Translations under genes and position numbers: made by a program
Notes under the pieces: generated by a model
Seen by the model: the letters and a program-made list of their open reading frames with translations, nothing else
The model's database searches: none
Told to the model about the DNA's origin: nothing
Shown here: positions 42,837-54,382 of the stretch, piece by piece
How positions within the stretch are numbered: position 1 is the first letter of the stretch
How the letters are laid out: each line of letters begins with the position of its first letter
NCBI GenBank assembly: GCA_030710605.1
Contig: CP092872.1
Location: forward strand, 99,086,874 to 99,150,873
Length of the DNA: 64,000 nt
Reading direction: 5' to 3'
Source of the DNA: Cordylochernes scorpioides
Taxonomy: Eukaryota; Arthropoda; Arachnida; Pseudoscorpiones; Chernetidae

Positions 42837-43826
42837 AACAGATAAAAATGACGGAATTTCAAAAAGGAAACTTCTGGACCCAATATTTTAGCGTAGCCAC
42901 AAAAGCCATTTATTTTTTCGATGAATATTGATTAAAAAGGCGATAAACACTTAGCCATGCAGCCGATGTTTCATAGCTAATGGCAGAATAGCGCGAGAAT
43001 GTACGAATAAATAAAATATGTCCAAATGGTGAAATTTTCCCAACCTCGCGGAATAAGGAAATATGGATCGTCGCTGGCAGAAGTTTGGAAATGGCAAGAA
43101 TTGTGACGGCACGACCCACGGCGAGGAAAGTTTTCAACTCATTCTCAAGCGGTTTCTCCAAATTAATCTCCAGACCGTATTGTATAGGATTGGTTATGTA
43201 CCCTGCATTTACGTGAGAAGGCAACTTAGGGGTGTTTAGGGAGCCTATGGACATAGCTCTGTAGAGGTGAATACATATAATTTTACTGATGAGCTTTAGC
43301 CCTTTCATTCAATAAATTTTACCATTGCAGAGTAAGGCCTGTAGAGATTATATTTGGTAATGTATGTGAAAAGAAACATATTGACAAAAATTATTACAAA
43401 TTTTAACGATAGATTGCAATTGAATTTATAGATGCAATTTTCTAATATAGCTTTGATATGAAAACATATTTGTGGAAGAGCTTTGCTCGATGTAATTTCT
43501 TTAAATTATATGTATGTACCTCTACAGACCTATAAGCTTGTGTCCATAGGTTCCCTAAACACCTCTAAGCTGTCTTCCATAGTAAATGCAGGGTATATAT
43601 CCAATACAATAGTAGAGCGGTCTGGAGATTAATTTGGCGAAACCGATGAGAGGGTTTATCACTGATGAGCCAAGCACTCTCATTCAATAACTTTTATCAT
43701 ATTAATAAGGTCTGTAGAGATAATATTTGATGATAGCATTAAAAAAAATCATTGCCAAAAAATTATTGTTACATCAATTTACATCAATTTTATCGATGGA
43801 TGACAATTAAATTTATAAATATATAT

Positions 43827-43830
<4 letters not shown>
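42837..43830. repeat. Mosaic of inverted and direct repeats
   Basis: About 43135-43275 is a diverged inverted copy of about 43515-43655 (shared blocks GGTTCCCTAAACACC / GGTGTTTAGGGAGCC and CTGCATTTACG / GTAAATGCAG). About 43310-43440 is a direct copy of about 43682-43830 (CATTCAATAA ... GTCTGTAGAGA). The arrangement suggests two copies of one larger repeat with an inverted part. The 132-codon minus ORF (42910-43308) has no recognised domain. Confidence 0.65.
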
Positions 43831-43857
<27 letters not shown>

Positions 43858-44261
43858 TAATAATAAATAGTTATTTAATTTTATAGTCCAGTTTTGTATT
43901 AAGATTATCTTCACTATTATGATCATTTAAATTCAAATTATAAAATTTGTAAAATGTTATTAATTTGTAGATAGAGAGAGAAAAAAAAAATTCTTTACTA
44001 AAAATTAAATAACTATTTATTATTATAATTAATTTAGATTTAGCTTGCTAATCTAATCAAATCTAATTGATATAAGTTATCATTATTATCAGTTTGCTCC
44101 TTAAGTTTTAAAATTAGAATCACTGTTATAATTTTGTTATATAGTTTCTACACTATATATATATTGTATAAAAAAAATCACGAGGATATTTTATTCATAA
44201 CAAATATTTTTTTCAAAATTAATTTGTTTAAAAAATTATATATAATGTAAAAAAAAAAAAG
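43831..44261. other. Intergenic AT-rich sequence
   Basis: Very AT-rich, with (TA)n and A runs. Contains 'aataactatttattat' words in both orientations near 43860 and 44010. No gene. The A run at 44249-44260 serves as the Pol III T-run for tRNA-Trp. Confidence 0.5.
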
Positions 44262-44333
44262 TGAGCCGGACGTGATTCGAACACGCAACCTTCTGATCTG
44301 GAGTCAGACGCGCTACCGTTGCGCCACCAGCCC
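44262..44333 (-). tRNA. tRNA-Trp (anticodon CCA)
   Basis: A 72-nt cloverleaf on the minus strand. The acceptor GGGCTGG pairs with CCGGCTC (two G-T wobbles), the D-arm is GCGCAACGGTAGCGC, the anticodon arm CTGACTCCAGATCAG has loop CTCCAGA, and the T-arm GCGTGTTCGAATCACGT has one G-T pair. These are the standard eukaryotic tRNA-Trp elements, with discriminator A. No intron. A long T run on the minus strand follows immediately. Confidence 0.95.
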
Positions 44334-44527
44334 GTGTGGACGTAGAGTAGACAAGCCCTAAACCAACATACCTTATAGAATTTAACATGGCCAATATCGT
44401 TTTATTTATAGCCACATCTGGTAATGTAATAAAATAAAAACTATGCCGTTGATCTCGAGTCCTTCCTTCCGCAGGTCGAGCTTAAAGCCCGTAAAGGAAA
44501 ATGTAATTCCGAAGTCAAGTACTGCGC
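44334..44527. other. Upstream flank of tRNA-Trp
   Basis: No feature recognised. Confidence 0.5.
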
Positions 44528-44938
44528 ATGTTCAACACTCTATCCCATGGAGTTAGGTCAAGTTTGGAGAAGATGATAATCAGTAATAAGAACAATTTAG
44601 AAAGATTTGTTAGTAACCAAACATATTGTACCCTAAAAAACCACGTGTTATTAGGGAATGTTTGCCTTAAGTTAATGGAAGAGAGTTGGAGAGAGAGAGT
44701 TTTGAAGGAAATATTACCGACAGTTAGAGACAGATTTGACGTCAGCCGAGGGGTCAACATGTACGATGATTAGGTTGAGCATATCGATAGAATGAAAGCG
44801 TCTAGAGGCAGGAGAAGATATTTTAGGTCTCGTAACTGTTTGGAATCTTCTGAGAAGGATAGTTCGGTTGCTCCCCTAGCTAATGCAGTGTCGGTCAGTT
44901 CCCAAAGTATCTCCCCAACATGCCCAGCCAGATGAGTC
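44528..44938 (+). pseudogene. Unrecognised degenerate coding-like region
   Basis: The plus frame is open 44528-44773 and, after one stop, continues to 44935. The composition looks protein-like (SNQTYCTLKNHVLLGNVC, then a basic RGRRR stretch). I do not recognise a family. An origin as a fragment of a transposon gag or accessory ORF is possible. The 3' part is duplicated in tandem (next entry). Confidence 0.35.
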
Positions 44939-45233
44939 CTTATTGGGCTCCCCATTAAACTCTGTAATATTACCTGAAATATTACCGGCCGTTAGAGACA
45001 GATTTGACGTCAGCCGAGGGGTCAGCATGTACGATGAAAAGGTTGAGCATATCGATAGAATGAAAGCGTCTAGAGGCAGGAGAAGATGTTTTAGTTCTCG
45101 TAACTGTTTGGTATTTTCTGAGAAGGATAGTTCGGTTGCTCCCCTAGCTAGTGCAGTGTCGGTCAGTTCCCAAAGTATCTCCCCAACATGCCCAGCCAGA
45201 TGAGTCCTTATTGGGCTCCCCATTAAACTCTGT
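44708..45233 (+). repeat. Tandem duplication of a 258-bp block
   Basis: 44708-44965 and 44976-45233 are highly similar (roughly 95 percent by eye), offset 268 bp. Each runs from GAAATATTACCG to CCATTAAACTCTGT. The differences are substitutions only. Confidence 0.92.
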
Positions 45234-45980
45234 GTGTCTACAAGAGCACATTTACATGCTCTTCCTCTTTGTAGTCGCTCATGGTATTCACTGTAGTTTG
45301 TGAGGGATTCGTTTTATTTTAGGAAAAATATGGAAGGCATATTTACGGAACTACCCGGATTCCTATTTATCTTTTTATTTATATAGCATATAGGACTCCT
45401 GTAAGCTATTTCCCTCCCGACAGCGGGAGGATTTCTTCACGGGACAATCGGAAAATGTTTGGGAGATTGTTTAGTTTTGTTTTACTTGAGTGTAAATATT
45501 TTTTGTTTATTTATTTGACAAACATAAACATTCTAAAGCTTCTGAGTTAGATGAGAAAAATGTTTTGTATTTGATTAGCTAACTTCACGCCTTCTCATTG
45601 GACGAGTGTGGCCATGTTTGTACATGATGGGGTTGTGCGGTATATCTTGTGGAGAGTTGTTGTGTGGAGCCGCGTTCTCTGTGTCCGGTGATCCTTGTAA
45701 ACCTGTGTGGCCTTGGTCCGTTCCTATCTACGCTGTAGTAAATATAACTACTGGTTTTGTTATAATTTATCGTGTTTTTTATTTATTTACGTATTCACTT
45801 TTTGTTGTTGTGCCTTTCGAATACACGCCTTTCTGTGTGTAACGCTACTTATTATTACTGTGTGTAACGCTATTTCTGTGTGTAAACCCACCAAAAGTAT
45901 CACGGGAACAAACTGGGCCGATGGAGGACGCCAGTCTCAGAACACTTGGAATAAGTAGACAGTTCGATCGTTTTGCTTCT
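45234..45980. other. Intergenic, no feature recognised
   Basis: No supported gene. ORFs at 45606-45958 are short and lack recognisable domains. Confidence 0.45.
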
Positions 45981-46365
45981 GTGGTGTATTTAGATTAAAG
46001 ATCACTCATTTAGTTCACCTACTAATAATTTAATAAGTCATAATGGCAACAGTTACATATTATAATAATAAACAAGAATTACTTATGCAAAATTTGCACC
46101 ACAGGTCAATGGTCACAATACAATAATTAAATAATAAATACATATCAGCTTCAAATTGATTTGTGGCTGAGAAGCTTCAAATTACTATTTTCCCTCCATA
46201 TTGAATACAAACCGCCATATTTACCAACGTTGTTGTCATTTGAGGAGCTCTCTCGAGGACTTCCGAGATTTTTACTTTCTCCCAACGTCGCTAGATGGCA
46301 CTAGGTACCAAGCGGACTCCATCAATTTCAGACGTTCGTTAAATACACAATATATTGGCGACCAA
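45981..46365 (+). mobile_element. Possible LTR and primer-binding-site remnant
   Basis: Starts TGTGGTGTATTTAG and reaches GTTAAATACACAATATA, followed by TTGGCGACCAAATTTT. The ends form an inverted-repeat-like pair, and the following TGGCGAC is like the primer-binding site of the gypsy remnant at 22715-22727. No coding region follows. This is a weak call from end structure only. Confidence 0.3.
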
Positions 46366-47157
46366 ATTTTTCATCCATTTCACGTCAGATAAACCCGTTA
46401 ATCTGAATGAAAGTGGTGCGAGTATTTATTGAAATGAAATGGTATTAGATATGTTTGGGCTGCATCGAGTTAAGGTGCGACCGCAGTGTGAGGGGATGTA
46501 CTTGAAACAGATTTCCTTCAAAGGTAAACATCTTCGTTCAGTTCGGACGGTGTTCAGGGAAATTCCCTATTCAACATGTCGATGCAGCGATACACTGTAG
46601 CAACGCCTTAGTTAAACCGTGGAGAAGTTGTTTGTAGAGCCGCCTATGATTCAAACGTCTCGTAAATGTGACACAAGTTCCCATCCAACAAACGGATTGC
46701 TGCCATTGTGGAGTCTGTAATTGCCGAACTACGCACAATGTGGAAATGTCACAACCTCTTACTTTTTAATCGTTGCTTCTTGGTCTGACAGGAAGTTGTC
46801 TAAATGACTTTGTATCTTGGTTTATAAATATTTAAATATATTTTATATAAGCAAATATATATCACAATAAATGTCTCTTCACATTTAAACACAAGTAGAT
46901 TCTCAAATGTTCCTTAGTATCCAAGCTCACAAAAATAGTTACAAAAGCTGTTAACAGATGGCGCTAAAAGCGTGGCTGCTGATTTCTGCTCGAAGCGTTT
47001 CCTCAGCTCCGACGATGGATCAGAGAGAAAGTGAGGAGATGATGTCGCGGGAAAGTAAAGCTCTAGCACGGTGATCAACTAAGCGGTCGCCACTCGAGAA
47101 ATGGAATTTGTGAGATAATGTAGTTGTCCACTGAGTAGAAAGTTCAACTATCTATTT
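46366..47157. other. Intergenic, no feature recognised
   Basis: No supported gene or RNA. Confidence 0.45.
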
Positions 47158-47350
47158 GAAGCGAAAAAGTCATTTTAAAATAAAACAATTTTCCACTGCT
47201 CTTACTGCAATGGTTCCCTATTGATGAGTCCATTATTTTATCATCGCAGTAAGGGCAGTAGAAAATTGTTTTATTTTAAAAAGAAGCCTACGCTTCAAAA
47301 AAGTTCAATTTTCTTAAAACAGATGGCGCGCTGATACATCATGTTGATAT
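47158..47350. repeat. Palindromic dispersed repeat, copy 1
   Basis: The arms 47173-47209 and 47245-47281 (TTTTAAAATAAAACAATTTT ... ACTGC) are near-perfect inverted repeats around a loop with GATGAGTCCATTATTTT. Downstream is AACAGATGGCGCG. Parts of the same unit recur at 48150-48262 and 54025-54310. Confidence 0.75.
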
Positions 47351-47588
47351 TGGGAATGGAAATAATTTTATTTGATGTTGGCGGAAGAGCAATCTATCTA
47401 TATTAATAAAATGCAAATTTCATAAGTGTTGTTCACTAAAAACTTTCGTTACAATGCATCAATTTCGACCAAATTTTCAACATTTATGTAAAACGAGGTG
47501 GAGCAGGTTTTGCTTAACATCAAAATATTTTTCCCTAACATTAACATGCGTAACTTCGCTGTTATCGATTAAATACAAAAAAAAAAAT
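47351..47588. other. Intergenic, no feature recognised
   Basis: AT-rich sequence with no supported feature. Confidence 0.4.
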
Positions 47589-47695
47589 CAACAGAGTTAA
47601 TTTTATTTATATATAAATACAAAATTAAATTTCAACAGAGTTAATTTTATTTATATATAAATACAAAATTAAATTTCAACAGAGTTAATTTTTTT
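47589..47695 (+). repeat. 44-bp tandem repeat (about 2.4 units)
   Basis: Units start CAACAGAGTTAATTTTATTT and continue with ATATATAAATACAAAATTAAATTT. Confidence 0.9.
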
Positions 47696-48029
47696 ACATA
47701 CTAGCTAATAATCTCAATCTAAAAAATATTCAAAACAAGCAATTTTAAGATAACACCATATGTAAAACAGTCGGCCAAGAAAACAAATAACGTGTAATAT
47801 ATATATATATAATAAATATAATATATATAATATAACGGTATAATAATAACATATATATATAAGCATAGGGCGCCTCTCCCGTCAAAATAAACGTCAAAAC
47901 CTGACGCCATAACATATATATATATGCTCGAAGTATGATTATATATTTATAATTTTATGTATTTCTACTGTTTTCCAATCTTATGTCCATATATATTTCA
48001 TTTAAAATACCCTTTCAAAGAGTTCAACT

Positions 48030-48262
48030 TCAGTAACGAAATAAAAGGTAAACAGTCCAATGCAATATTACAGCGCTATGGTAGATGGAACTGGTGGAAC
48101 AGCTGGGAGGGTTCATCACTGATGAGCCAGGCCACCCCTCCCGTTATTTTTCCTTTACAGTATGGGCAGTAGAAATTGTTTATTTTAAAAAGAAGGTTGC
48201 GCGTCAAAAATAGTTAAACTTACTTATAACAGATGGCGCGGTAGTACATCATGTTGTATTTT
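48030..48262. repeat. Palindromic dispersed repeat, copy 2 (one arm)
   Basis: Shares GGGCAGTAGAAATTGTTTATTTT and AACAGATGGCGCGGTAGTACATCATGTTG-like sequence with copy 1, and TCATCACTGATGAGCC with 43.6 kb and 54.0 kb. A fragment of the repeat X head (CTAGACGAATGGCTTCGCCCG) follows at about 48284. Confidence 0.6.
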
Positions 48263-48773
48263 ATAATGTTTATATTATAGCATACTAGACGAATGGCTTC
48301 GCCCGAGAGTTCCCCCGAGTACAATTTCCTTCATACTGAAAGTACATCAATAATAAATACTAGAAGTGCCATAGAATAGCAATACAGAAGTAAGACATAA
48401 ACCACAGGCAAAAAGTGTGTGTGATGGCAAAAATTGTATTATATTAGTGTTTAGGTATTTGATTTAATTATTTTTGCAATCCATTTAGTTGTTTCAAAAT
48501 CAATATAGTTTAAATAGATGGCAGCTTTTCTACCCAACTCCCGAGGTACCCGCCCCAGCGCATTAACCCTTGAAATTGCTTGAGTTGAGTAAGTGATTAC
48601 GATGCCCATCTTCTCACAGTAAGAATAAAAAAAAAATAGGTTTATAAAAAAATTAATCCAAAATACTGGCATGTAAATATTTTTCAGTGAAAAATAAAAG
48701 AGCACATGGAAAGTAGGCAAACATATGTGTTTACTAATGACTGCGATTGCATTTTAAACGATTTTTTTAAAAT
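48263..48773. other. Intergenic, with repeat X head fragment
   Basis: 48284-48330 matches the head of repeat X; the remainder shows no feature. Confidence 0.5.
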
Positions 48774-48777
48774 AGAT

Positions 48778-49098
48778 TGCCACGTTTTTATTTTAAAACG
48801 CTAATTTCCTGTTTTGTAAAACTTTAATTTTAAAGTTCATTATTTTAAAAGTGAAATGTTTGTTAATGGAATAGACATTTTTACTCAACTCATTTTATTG
48901 CCGCTTTTGTTTACAAGCCATTTGTTTTTTATATCTATTTTTGCATATCGTTTTTATTGAGTTTTTACTAACTTTGCATGTACATCATTGACTTTTAATA
49001 ATTGAGAAAAAGAAATTGAAAATAAACATATGAAAAATTAAAGTAACACCTTAAAGGAATTTATGTACAATTGAAAATTGTTTTTTTGTAACGTCTCA
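48778..49098 (-). repeat. Gypsy-1 copy 2, 3' LTR (321 bp)
   Basis: Complete LTR, TGAGACG ... GTGGCA on the minus strand. It contains the 65-bp segment missing from the 5' LTR. Confidence 0.93.
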
Positions 49099-49118
49099 TA
49101 TTCCCCTTCTTGAAGCAT

Positions 49119-52100
49119 TTATTCTCGGGTAATAAATGGTCGAAGTTGAGATATGTGAACGCGTCTTGCTTGCTTTTGGTCTTTCAGAGAGATATCGTAG
49201 GTTACATCAGATATCTTTTTTTGAATGACAAATGGTCCTTCATATTTTGGTGATGTCTTGATGAGACGAGGGTCGTTGAAGGCAATTTTTCTTATGACTA
49301 AGTCTCCTTCTTTAAAGACATACTTGGGGTGATGGCTATCGTGTTTAATCTTCCACCTACTTCTAATTTGTTCTGTCCGCAGGCTAGCTTTCTTCCTGGC
49401 TTCTTCAATTGTAATTGGAGTTTGGTCGGCAAATTCGGGTACATTACTTTGTGAAAAACCAGTCACGTCGTGTGGTGTGGAATTATAATTTTTGACAACT
49501 TGCGGTAACAATGAGCTCCATTTACATCTAGGTTTCTCTAGAACAGCTATTCTCAGTTTTGTCATTATCGTATCATTTAATTTCTCACAAATGCCATTGC
49601 ACTGAGGATGATAAGGCGAAGTATATGTGTGTTTAATTCCTTGTAAAGAAAGAAATTTGTTGAACTCTTTTGATATAAAATTTTTGCCATTATCTGTTAA
49701 GATAGTATTGATCGAATTAACAGATTTGATTATCTTATCAAGACATTGAGTGACAGCTTGAGCAGTGTTTGTTATTGTGGGATATGCCCATAGATAACGA
49801 GTTGCGTGATCAACAAAAACTTGAATGAATTTATGCTTTGTGTTAGCTGCTGCTGTTCCCAGTACAATAGTGTCACAACCGATCATTTGTAATGGTTGGA
49901 TATTTGACGTTGGAGGGTTCATTTCTCCTAAAGTTGGTTCATGTCTGACCTTCACTAGTTGACAAGATTTACAAGATCGAACATAATTCTTGATATCAGT
50001 TGTTATTCCTTTCCACCAATAACATTGAGTTATAAGTTTGCATGTTTTGGTTATTGATGGGTGACTCAATGAATCGTGATATTCTTCCAATATTTTTTTG
50101 GTAAGCGAGTTTGGGACAACTGCTTTAAAAACTCCTTTTTGTTTGATCATTACCACACCGTCGTGAGTGTGGGAATTTTTCAAGAAACTCAAATCTGAAT
50201 TTTGTTGGTGTTCTTGAAGTTCTTGAGTTGCAATGTTAACAACTGGGAGTCTTGATAAGGCGTCAACATGAGTTTGTTGCTTTCCAGAACGATGAACGAT
50301 GTTACATGATTTCGAGGATAAACTAAGAATCCATCTAAAATACTTAGGTTTCTTCATGGTGAAAAGCCATTGGAGCTCCGCATGATCAGTGATGATTTCA
50401 AATGGTTGGTTTTCTATGTATACATGAAAGTGATCAGTTGCTTGTATTACGGCTAGGCATTCCATCTCATAAGCAGAATAATTATCTTGGTGTGGTTGCA
50501 GTGTTTTGGAGTAATAAGCAATTACATGTTCCTCATTGTCTGGACCAATTTGTGTTAGGATTGCTCCAATTCCATATTTGGAGGCATCTGTATAAACTTT
50601 AGAGGGGTAGTCCGGGTTGTAAATAGCATGGACAGGTTTTGTAGATAGGGCCATTTTAAGTTTAGCGAACGACTCCTCTACTTCCTCATTCCAGATGAAG
50701 GGCTGATTCTTCCGAGTGAGTCGAACCAAGGGGAATGAAATTTTAGAAAAGTCCTTCACAAATTTTCTGTAATAATTTGCCAATCCCATGAACTGACGAA
50801 CTTTTTTTACAGTATCAGGTCTTGGAAAGTCTTGAATAGATTTTACTTTTCCTGGATCAGGTTTTAATTGATTGTGACTGATGATATGTCCGAGGTATTT
50901 TACTTCAGTTCTTCCAAAAATACATTTCGACAATTTTAATTTCATGTTGTACTGTCTTAATTTGTCAAAAACTTTACTAAGAAGCTCTATGTGCTCTTGC
51001 CATGTTTTCGTGTACACCAATATGTCATCTTGGAAAGAGCAAGTTCCTTTCCATAATAATTCACCTAGAATATGTTGGATTATCCTTTGAAACGTTGAAG
51101 CAGCATTTTTTAAACCAAATGGCATCACTAAAAACTCATAATGACCATCGTTTGTGACAAATGCAGTTTTTTGAATAGATTGCGGGTCCATTTCGATCTG
51201 CCAATAACCCCATGCAACATCAAGGGTAGAGAAGAATCTGGATCCATGCAATCGATCAAACATGTCCTGTATGTGAGGTAGGGGTTGCCTGTCATCCAGC
51301 GTGATCTCATTAAGACGTCTGTAATCAATGCACATCCTTTTATTTCCATCCTTCTTGGGAACCATAACAACAGGAAATGCCCAAGGAGAATCTGAAGTTC
51401 TTATTAACTTGTGTTCGAGAAGTTCTTTAACTTGTTCAGCTATCTCTTCATACTCTTTTAGAGGACGACGATAGGGTCTAAGAGAAATTGGTTGTTCACT
51501 TTTCGTGATGATCTTATGTTGAATAGCTACTTTTCCCAAATCAATGGCATGCTGACAAAATACATTCCTATTGTGTTCAAGTAATTTTTTTAATTCATGT
51601 TCTCTTATCTCTTCTAGATGATTTACAAGAATTGGATTTTGTAATCCATCAAATTTGGTGTAAATTGTTTTGTCTTTGACATCTATTAAAATATTAAAAA
51701 GAGATGCAACATCTAATCCGATCAAGAGTGGATATTTAAAGTTCTTCATTACATGGAGAGTTACAGGTTTAATTAGTTTATCTATTCTTACCTTGGTCTG
51801 AAGGCTTCCACATGTCCTGGTAACACCATCCGCTTGGCTGATGTGAATGTCTGAATTTGGTTGAAGTTGAAGACGGGTTCGCTTGAACAATCGCCAATTG
51901 ATTATTGATACTGTTGCTCCAGTATCCACAAATGCTTGCGCAGGAATTCCATTTACTTCAACACTTATGTTGATAAGCTTGAAAGCTCCTTGTGTAGGGG
52001 TATTTGTCAAAGTACTTACATTCAACAATTCCGGGGCTCCGCATACTTGTTTCACTGAAGTGTTTTGATTAGGCCTATCCTTTTTATAATTAGGATCATA

Positions 52101-52726
52101 ATCCTCACAATCTGTGACCCAATGTTTAATTTTTATTCCCTTTTTCGAACATATTGGACACCAGAATGGGCAAACATTTTTTCTATTATCATTTTTTGTC
52201 GCGAGATGTATTTTGTTTTTAGGCTTAAACTGAATTGAAGCCCTATTTTGTTCAATTGAAGCTGCGATATGAAACCATTTTGTGGCGTCAGTTGGCTGTG
52301 CAGCCACAATTAAATTTTTCCAATCATTTGGAAGTCCGTCTGTTAATAAATGAATTTTTTCCTCCTTCGTTAGATGGGTTTGATTTAACAGGCGAATTTT
52401 ATCTTGAAAATAATTTTCTATTGATTCTTTTCTCGTTTTAATCTTCGATGTGATGCTGAGACAATTGGATTTGCGTTGTATGAACCAAATCTTTGAATCA
52501 ACTTTTCCTTTACAACTTCCCATCTTTTTATTGCAGGATTTGAAATAATCTCGTCTGCATACCATTCAAGTGCTGAATCTGTCAAGTAGTACATAAGATT
52601 TTTGATTTTTTCATCTTCTTTTAAAGAATTATTTTCAAAATCATATAATTTGATCCATGACTCAGGCCTAATTGCCGACTTCGAGCCGTTGAATTTTTGC
52701 AACCGGTTGTTTGGATTTTCCGCCAT
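49119..52726 (-). pseudogene. Gypsy-1 copy 2 gag-pol, frameshifted
   Basis: The start is the same MAENPNNRLQKF at 52726. The frame breaks near 52428, where Gypsy-1 has GAGAAGAATC and this copy has GAGAAAAGAATC (two extra bases). From there gag, protease (DTGATVS), RT (FQDDILVY), RNase H and integrase are open to 49119. Other changes from Gypsy-1: loss of a PK repeat in RNase H (6 bp) and loss of seven codons in the integrase C-terminal part (GFS|NVPEF, near 49445). The copy cannot make a normal gag-pol. Confidence 0.94.
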
Positions 52727-52761
52727 TTTTTTCTTTCCGTATCCTTTTCGACTGCGCCAAA

Positions 52762-53017
52762 TGCCACGTTTTTATTTTAAAACGCTAATTTCCTGTTTTG
52801 TAAAACTTTAATTTTATTGCCGCTTTTGTTTACAAGCCATTTGTTTTTTATATCTAATTTTGCATATCGTTTTTATTGAGTTTTTACTAACTTTGCATGT
52901 ACATCATTGACTTTTAATGAATGAGAAAAAGAAATTGAAAATAAACATATGAAAAATTAAAGTAACACCTTAAAGGAATTTATGTACAATTGAAAATTGT
53001 TTTTTTGTAACGTCTCA
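52762..53017 (-). repeat. Gypsy-1 copy 2, 5' LTR with 65-bp deletion (256 bp)
   Basis: Compared with the 3' LTR, 65 bp are missing between two AATTTT/ATTTT words, as in a microhomology-mediated or replication-slippage deletion. Confidence 0.92.
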
Positions 53018-53021
53018 AGAT

Positions 53022-53475
53022 AAAAAAAACAAAGGCTAGAACAAAAATTAATAAAAAATAGGAAAGCCATTATTTACATACAGTAACGCTAATTTTGTAA
53101 AAAAAATTTTTAATTGCATTGTGTGCACTTACCGTAACTTGTTAGTAATATAAATTTATCTCTCAATACTCAATACTTTTGTTTAAAAAAAGTAATACTC
53201 GTATAAAAAGATATTTCAAAAAAAGTACGCAAGCAACTCGAAAAAAAAAAAAAATGCAGAACTCTCATTGGTCGCTTAATTGGCCTGGTGTTGTTACTTC
53301 GCCTCGTATTTACTCCGTGTAAAAAAAATAAATAACCAAAAATACTAATCAAAATGTAGGCGAAAAATTTCCTCAGGTTTATAAAAAGCGACATGCAAAA
53401 TTTGGTACCAATTGGTTCAGTAGTTTTTGAGTTTATCGCGAAACAGACAGACAGACATTGACTTTTTTTATATAG
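53022..53475. repeat. Degenerate repeat tail (53380-53475) and spacer
   Basis: The sequence near 53395-53475 (TTGGTACCAATTGG, GTTTATCGCGAAACAGACAG, then a T-rich tract) has the form of the 3' tail of an arthropod non-autonomous or LINE-type repeat, similar in style to repeat X but different in sequence. No coding region. Confidence 0.4.
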
Positions 53476-54238
53476 GAAGATGAACAATTTTGTGTTTATT
53501 TCCAAGGTTGAAAGGTCGCATACAGAGTTACTAAGAGCTCTACAAGTTACCCCATATAAATGTGTACCATTGTCATGCTCTGTCATATTGTCATATATTG
53601 GCCGGAATGATGGTAACAGCTCTTCATCTTTGTTTTAAAAATTATGAAGCTGAGAGAAATTTATTCATTCAACGTCTCCACACAAGTTTCCCCCCAATCT
53701 CTCCAGTGTAGTCAGTTGTTTAGACATCACAGTTGTTTAAACAACAAAAACAAAAAAGTAAAAGTTCGACTGATGCCATATAAAGTGAATTATCAGGTAA
53801 GTGTGAGAAATAGGCAGACTACACATATTTCTATATAGCACTTTTGTTCGGAATAACTTAGTGTGGGGTTGATCTTGCTGCAGCTCCACCAAATATGGCT
53901 CATAAACACGCAGATTGGATGTGAAACAATTGAATTGGATCTAATATGATGTGGAGTGGGAATTAATTTTTAGATTTTTAAACAAGCTTTTCGATATAAA
54001 TTGAACTAATTATGACCCGTATGATTCTTTAAATAAAACAATATTTCTACTGCCCTTACTGCAATGATGGAAATAATGGGATGGCATGGCTCATCAGTGT
54101 GGTGACACCTCCCAGATTTTTCGTCAGTTCTACCTACCATACGGCTGTATTCTGATGTTTTCACTTATGTTGATACTCAATATCATCTCTTGTAGATAAT
54201 AGTTTTGTTATAAAATGTGTTTTATTTAAAGAATCTCA
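53476..54238. other. Intergenic, with palindromic repeat fragment
   Basis: Around 54025-54150 it shares AAATAAAACAAT, CTACTGCCCTTACTGC and GGCTCATCAGT with the palindromic repeat at 47.2 kb. No gene. Confidence 0.5.
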
Positions 54239-54273
54239 TACGCTACGTCATACGCTACGTCATACGCTACGTC
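54239..54273 (+). repeat. 12-bp tandem repeat
   Basis: Three units of ATACGCTACGTC; the beginning of a further low-complexity region. Confidence 0.9.
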
Positions 54274-54382
54274 ATAAATAGTTCCAATTTCCAATAACAG
54301 TTGGCGCGCTAATGCAGCTTGTTTATATTGAGCCACGGCCTTGGAACAACGCGAGAATTGTTTTGTAGGAGGCGTTTGTTGG

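Larger units (their letters stand above)
48774..53021 (-). mobile_element. Gypsy-1 family, second copy (damaged)
   Basis: The element is 48778-53017, reversed, with target duplication AGAT at 48774-48777 and 53018-53021. Its body is very close to Gypsy-1 (about 98 percent in the stretches compared). The LTRs differ much more from those of Gypsy-1 (roughly 88-90 percent by eye). The 3' LTR is 321 bp and the 5' LTR 256 bp, owing to a 65-bp deletion. By eye the two share three substitutions over the common part, so this insertion is older than Gypsy-1. The primer-binding site is again TGGCGCAGTCG. Confidence 0.95.

Noticed and set aside
42910-43308. 132-codon minus ORF as a gene
   Set aside because: No recognisable domain. 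It overlaps a duplicated repeat mosaic, and the related copy at 43.5-43.7 kb does not keep a frame.
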